NCBI RefSeq assembly: GCF_024138395.1
Contig: NZ_JAMYDU010000022.1
Location: 19,744-83,743, forward strand
DNA: 64,000 nt
Direction: 5' to 3'
DNA from: Pseudomonas mandelii
GTDB taxonomy: Bacteria; Pseudomonadota; Gammaproteobacteria; Pseudomonadales; Pseudomonadaceae
Shown: piece after piece, positions 61,009 to 64,000 of the stretch
How positions within the stretch are numbered: position 1 is the first letter of the stretch
Layout: each line of letters starts with the position of its first letter
Position numbers and translations under genes: made by a program
Notes under the pieces: generated by a model
The model's database searches: none
Told to the model about the DNA's origin: nothing
What the model saw: the letters and a program-made list of their open reading frames with translations, nothing else

Positions 61009-63845
61009 GCAAGGAACGCTACGGCATTCGCCGCTTTGCCCTTTTGAACACCGCCGGCTACAGCCTCGGCCTGTTCCCGCTGGAAGAACCGCTGTCGGTT
61101 TACGGCGCGAACAACCTCGGTAAATCCGCTTCGATCAACGCCTTGCAGTTCCCGATTCTGGCGCGCATGTCGGACATGAGTTTCGGCAAGTACAGCCTGG
61201 AGCAATCCCGGCGTTTCTACTTCGCCTCGGACACCAGTTACATCCTCGTGGAAGTCTCCCTGCCCCACGGCCCGCACGTAATCGGCGTGGTCGGACGCGG
61301 CCCGGGCGGCGGTTTCGGTCACCAGTTCTTTGCCTATGCCGGCAAACTCGACCTGGCGCATTATCAGAAAAACGACACCTGTCTGCGGCAGAAAGAGCTG
61401 TTCACCAACCTTGAACGCGAAGGCCTGAAAGCCTACGAACTCAAGCCGGATGAACTGCGTCGTTTGCTGGTGGGCGGTCACACGTCGATTCCGCTGGACC
61501 TGACGCTGATTCCGTTGCGCTCCACCAGCGAGCAGAGCCTGAAGACCTTCCGCGCCCTGTTCATCAACTTGCTGCACATGCGCGAAATCACCGCGGCCAA
61601 ACTCAAGCAGTTGTTCCTCGATGCTTTCGAACACAGCCTGCGTTCCGGCAGCGTCGATTACATCGCCGCGTGCGAAGAAGCCTTCCGCGATGTACGTCGC
61701 ATGGAGCAGGACTACAACTCGCTGGTCGCTGCCGGACCGTTGGTGGAAGCCTTGGCCAACGGCGTGAAACAGCGGGACATCTTGCGCGGCAAACTGCATC
61801 GCCTGTCGCCACTGCTTGATTCCTTGCTCGGCACCTGGTCGGACTACGCCAGTGCGCGCAAGGAAGAACTGACGATTCAGGCCGAGCACTATCGCAACGA
61901 GCAGGACGCGCTGCAAAACGATCAGCGCGGCGGCACTCAGGAGCTGATGCGTCTGGAGCGGGAAATCACCGGCATCCAGCGCTGGCTCGGCGAGTTGTCG
62001 GTGCTCAAGCATCGCTTCGCCCTGGTCGATGACGTCAAAGTCCTCGAGCAGCAACTGCTCGCCGCCAAGGACGCGCATGACGAACTGGCCGGTGCGCTGG
62101 CCCAGTCGCGGCAGTTCAGCGCCGAGGATCTGGAAGAGCGTCTGCGGGATCTGGAAAAACGCCTGAAGTCGGTCAAGCAACAACTCGATCACGCCGACAA
62201 CAATAGCTACGCCCGTTTGCGCGAAGAGTTTTCGCAGCAGGACGTCGAGCGCCTGATGCGCCTGTTCAACAGCGCACTGTTCAGCCTGCCACTGGGTGAA
62301 CACGGCATCACGTTGGACGAGGATGGTCAGTGGGTCAAATCCATGGAACTGATCCTTGATGGCTTCAAAGGCGAGCGCTTCGAAGTGCCGGGCCTGTCCA
62401 TCGACATCTCGCACATCGAGCCGCCAGCGCTGCAAGCCCTGGCTGACCGCGCGGCGTTGCGCGATCAGAAAGAGCGCCTGGACAAAGAACTCAAGCAACT
62501 GAAAACCCAACAAGCCGTGGCAGCCGACCGCGCGGCCAGCAAGACCCAGACCGAAGCGCTGTACCAGCAAGTGCTGGATGCGCAGAAAGCCCTGGAAGAT
62601 TTCCGCCGCGCGCAAACCCTGAGCGCCGAGGAAGGCGACAAGCTTGAGCAACTGGCGCAGATGGAAGCCGCTCAGGACGAACTGAAGCGTTCCAGCGATG
62701 CCTTCACCGAGCGCGTCCAGCAACTGTCGGCCAAGTTGCAATTGGTCGGCCGGCAGATCGGCGACATGGAAGCCAAGCAACGCACCCTCGACGACGCCCT
62801 GCGCCGCCGTCAGCTGTTGCCAGCGGACCTGCCATTCGGCACGCCATTCATGGACCCGGTCGACGATTCCATGGACAACCTGCTGCCGTTGCTCAATGAC
62901 TATCAGGACAGCTGGCAAGGCCTGTTGCGCAGCGACGGGCAGATCGACGCGCTCTACGCTCAGGTTCGCCTGAAAGGTGTGGCCAAGTTCGACAGCGAAG
63001 ACGATATGGAGCGTCGCCTGCAACTGTTGATCAATGCGTACGCACACCGCACCGATGAAGCCCTTACCCTGGGCAAGGCCCGCCGTGCCGCGGTTACCGA
63101 CATCGCCCGGACCCTGCGTAACATCCGCAGCGACTATGACAGCCTCGAACATCAACTGGCGCTGTTCAACCGCGAGATCAACAAGCGTCAGGTTTCCAAC
63201 CTGCAAAGCTTCCGCATCGTGCTCGCGCCGAACAAGGAAGCGCTCAAGCACATTGACCAGATCATCCACAGCGCCGGTCAGTACGAAGAAGGCGAAACCC
63301 TTTCCGTTTTCGACCTGAGCCAAAGCGCCGATCAGGACAACAAGAACGAAGAAGCCAAGGAATACCTGGCGCGCCTGGTGGCGGCGAACCACAACCAACT
63401 CGGTCTCAAGGATCTGTTCGAGCTGGCGTTCGAGATTACCAAGGTCAACGGCCAGCCGGTGATCCACACCGACATCGACGGTGCGGCGTCCAACGGCACC
63501 ACCATGACCATCAAGGCGCTGACCAACATGTACTTGTTGCTGCACTTGATGGACCGCGATCAGGCCGGTCGCGTGCGCCTGCCGTACTACCTCGACGAAG
63601 CGGCGGACATCGACGAGAAGAACCAGGCAGCACTGCTGGAAACCAGCCTGCAACTGGGCTTCGTGCCGATTCTGGCGAGTGTGAAGCCGCAAGTTTGCGC
63701 CAGTGTCGCCATCGACCTGGAAGGCGGCAGCGGCCCGAACGGCATTTACATCGACGAGGCAGACTGGAAGTACATTCGTCGCCACGATGAGGTGAAGGCA
63801 ACCAACAATGTGCAGGCGGACGAGCCGGAGCTGGATGCGGTCTGA
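61005..63845 (+). CDS. mksB: Condensin SMC-like subunit MksB
   Basis: A 946-residue SMC-type ATPase, shorter than MukB. Walker A G-A-N-N-L-G-K-S at residues 34-41, two long coiled-coil arms with a hinge in the middle (about 420-620), and the C-terminal signature and Walker B L-P-Y-Y-L-D-E-A-A-D-I-D near residue 860. No MksG (TOPRIM) gene follows in the window, so this is the housekeeping MksBEF form or its fourth gene is beyond the IS. The long open frame antisense to it is a shadow. Confidence 0.93.
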   Translation: MSKERYGIRRFALLNTAGYSLGLFPLEEPLSVYGANNLGKSASINALQFPILARMSDMSFGKYSLEQSRRFYFASDTSYILVEVSLPHGPHVIGVVGRGPGGGFGHQFFAYAGKLDLAHYQKNDTCLRQKELFTNLEREGLKAYELKPDELRRLLVGGHTSIPLDLTLIPLRSTSEQSLKTFRALFINLLHMREITAAKLKQLFLDAFEHSLRSGSVDYIAACEEAFRDVRRMEQDYNSLVAAGPLVEALANGVKQRDILRGKLHRLSPLLDSLLGTWSDYASARKEELTIQAEHYRNEQDALQNDQRGGTQELMRLEREITGIQRWLGELSVLKHRFALVDDVKVLEQQLLAAKDAHDELAGALAQSRQFSAEDLEERLRDLEKRLKSVKQQLDHADNNSYARLREEFSQQDVERLMRLFNSALFSLPLGEHGITLDEDGQWVKSMELILDGFKGERFEVPGLSIDISHIEPPALQALADRAALRDQKERLDKELKQLKTQQAVAADRAASKTQTEALYQQVLDAQKALEDFRRAQTLSAEEGDKLEQLAQMEAAQDELKRSSDAFTERVQQLSAKLQLVGRQIGDMEAKQRTLDDALRRRQLLPADLPFGTPFMDPVDDSMDNLLPLLNDYQDSWQGLLRSDGQIDALYAQVRLKGVAKFDSEDDMERRLQLLINAYAHRTDEALTLGKARRAAVTDIARTLRNIRSDYDSLEHQLALFNREINKRQVSNLQSFRIVLAPNKEALKHIDQIIHSAGQYEEGETLSVFDLSQSADQDNKNEEAKEYLARLVAANHNQLGLKDLFELAFEITKVNGQPVIHTDIDGAASNGTTMTIKALTNMYLLLHLMDRDQAGRVRLPYYLDEAADIDEKNQAALLETSLQLGFVPILASVKPQVCASVAIDLEGGSGPNGIYIDEADWKYIRRHDEVKATNNVQADEPELDAV

Positions 63846-63861
63846 TTTGACTTAATCCAAG

Positions 63862-64000
63862 TGTCTAGTCCTGAAATAGGTTTACACCTGTTTCACCCTA
63901 ACGCCCGATGCACCGCATCGGGTGTTTTGTATTTCAGGGATAGGTGCGGACGCTCCTGGTTGTAGATCAAGATTGCCTCCCGCACCATCTGCTCCGCTTG
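63862..64000 (-). mobile_element. IS3-family insertion sequence, partial
   Basis: Begins 16 bases after the mksB stop with a candidate terminal repeat TGTCTAGTCCTGAAATAGG and holds the 3' end of a transposase gene. The element continues past the window end, so neither its full length nor a target duplication can be seen. Confidence 0.8.
63893..64000 (-). CDS. IS3-family transposase, C-terminal 35 residues
   Basis: Translates as a C-terminal end with I-Y-N-Q-E-R-P-H-L-S-L-K-Y-K-T-P-D-A-V-H, the N-x-x-R-P-H-x-S-L-x-Y-x-T-P signature that closes the DDE integrase-core transposase (OrfB) of IS3 elements. The start lies outside the window. A hairpin at about 63899-63925 lies within its end. Confidence 0.88.
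   Translation of the reverse strand, partial: QAEQMVREAILIYNQERPHLSLKYKTPDAVHRALG

Noticed and set aside
60816..63785. A 989-codon open frame antisense to mksB
   Set aside because: High GC at third positions leaves the antisense frame free of stops; the sense strand encodes an obvious condensin ATPase and the antisense product has no recognisable domain.
1..64000. CRISPR arrays, prophage or rRNA operons
   Set aside because: The only repeats are REP palindromes of two families; no regularly spaced direct repeats, phage genes or rRNA sequence were seen.

Overview
The window is a piece of a Pseudomonas chromosome, most likely from the P. fluorescens group. The gene order (mqo, PA4642-like, hpt, upp-uraA, hemH, a LitR-type regulator with phr, pagL, murI-moeB-prmC-prfA-hemA, lolB-ispE-tRNA-Gln-prs-rplY-pth-ychF, carbonic anhydrase, rimI-holD, mksFEB) follows the P. 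aeruginosa PA464x-PA468x block as I remember it. GC-rich codon use and many REP palindromes (two families, usually paired head to head in intergenic gaps) fit the same group.

Layout. 1-5 kb: acyltransferase 3' end, small hypotheticals, a YajG-type lipoprotein and mqo with an unusually long gene-free leader. 5-11 kb: purine and pyrimidine salvage (hpt, upp, uraA) and haem synthesis (hemH). 11-17 kb: a probable light-responsive locus: a renalase-like flavoprotein, then a DUF523/DUF1722 protein, a MerR/LitR-like repressor, CPD photolyase and an SDR enzyme. Both starting promoters carry matching T(A/G)TACA-N12-TGTACA sites. 17-30 kb: core housekeeping genes, in minus-strand (hemA to murI) and plus-strand (TPR lipoprotein to ychF) groups.

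The accessory part is 29.9-46 kb. It lies between ychF and a tRNA-Met gene, which I recall as neighbours in P. aeruginosa. It carries a tightly packed minus-strand operon of nine genes: an AsnRS/asparagine-synthetase-like enzyme, an LLM flavin monooxygenase, an MFS exporter, both subunits of a glutamate-mutase-like B12 enzyme, two ATP-grasp ligases, a PP-loop ATPase and a ketopantoate-hydroxymethyltransferase homologue. A MocR regulator, a second MFS transporter, an amidase and an OprD porin flank it on the plus strand. I infer a biosynthetic cluster for a small amino-acid-derived or peptide-like metabolite built through a B12-dependent carbon-skeleton rearrangement. I do not recognise it as a characterised pathway, and it is the main candidate for a new system here.

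46-56 kb holds an Fsr-type efflux pump, two chemoreceptors (one membrane, one BdlA-like and soluble), tRNA-Met, gamma-glutamyltransferase, a HigBA toxin-antitoxin pair, an unrecognised secreted protein and a SET-domain protein. 56-64 kb returns to core genes: carbonic anhydrase, a small acidic protein, rimI-holD and the MksFEB condensin operon. An IS3-family element begins just after mksB and runs off the window end. No CRISPR array or rRNA was seen.
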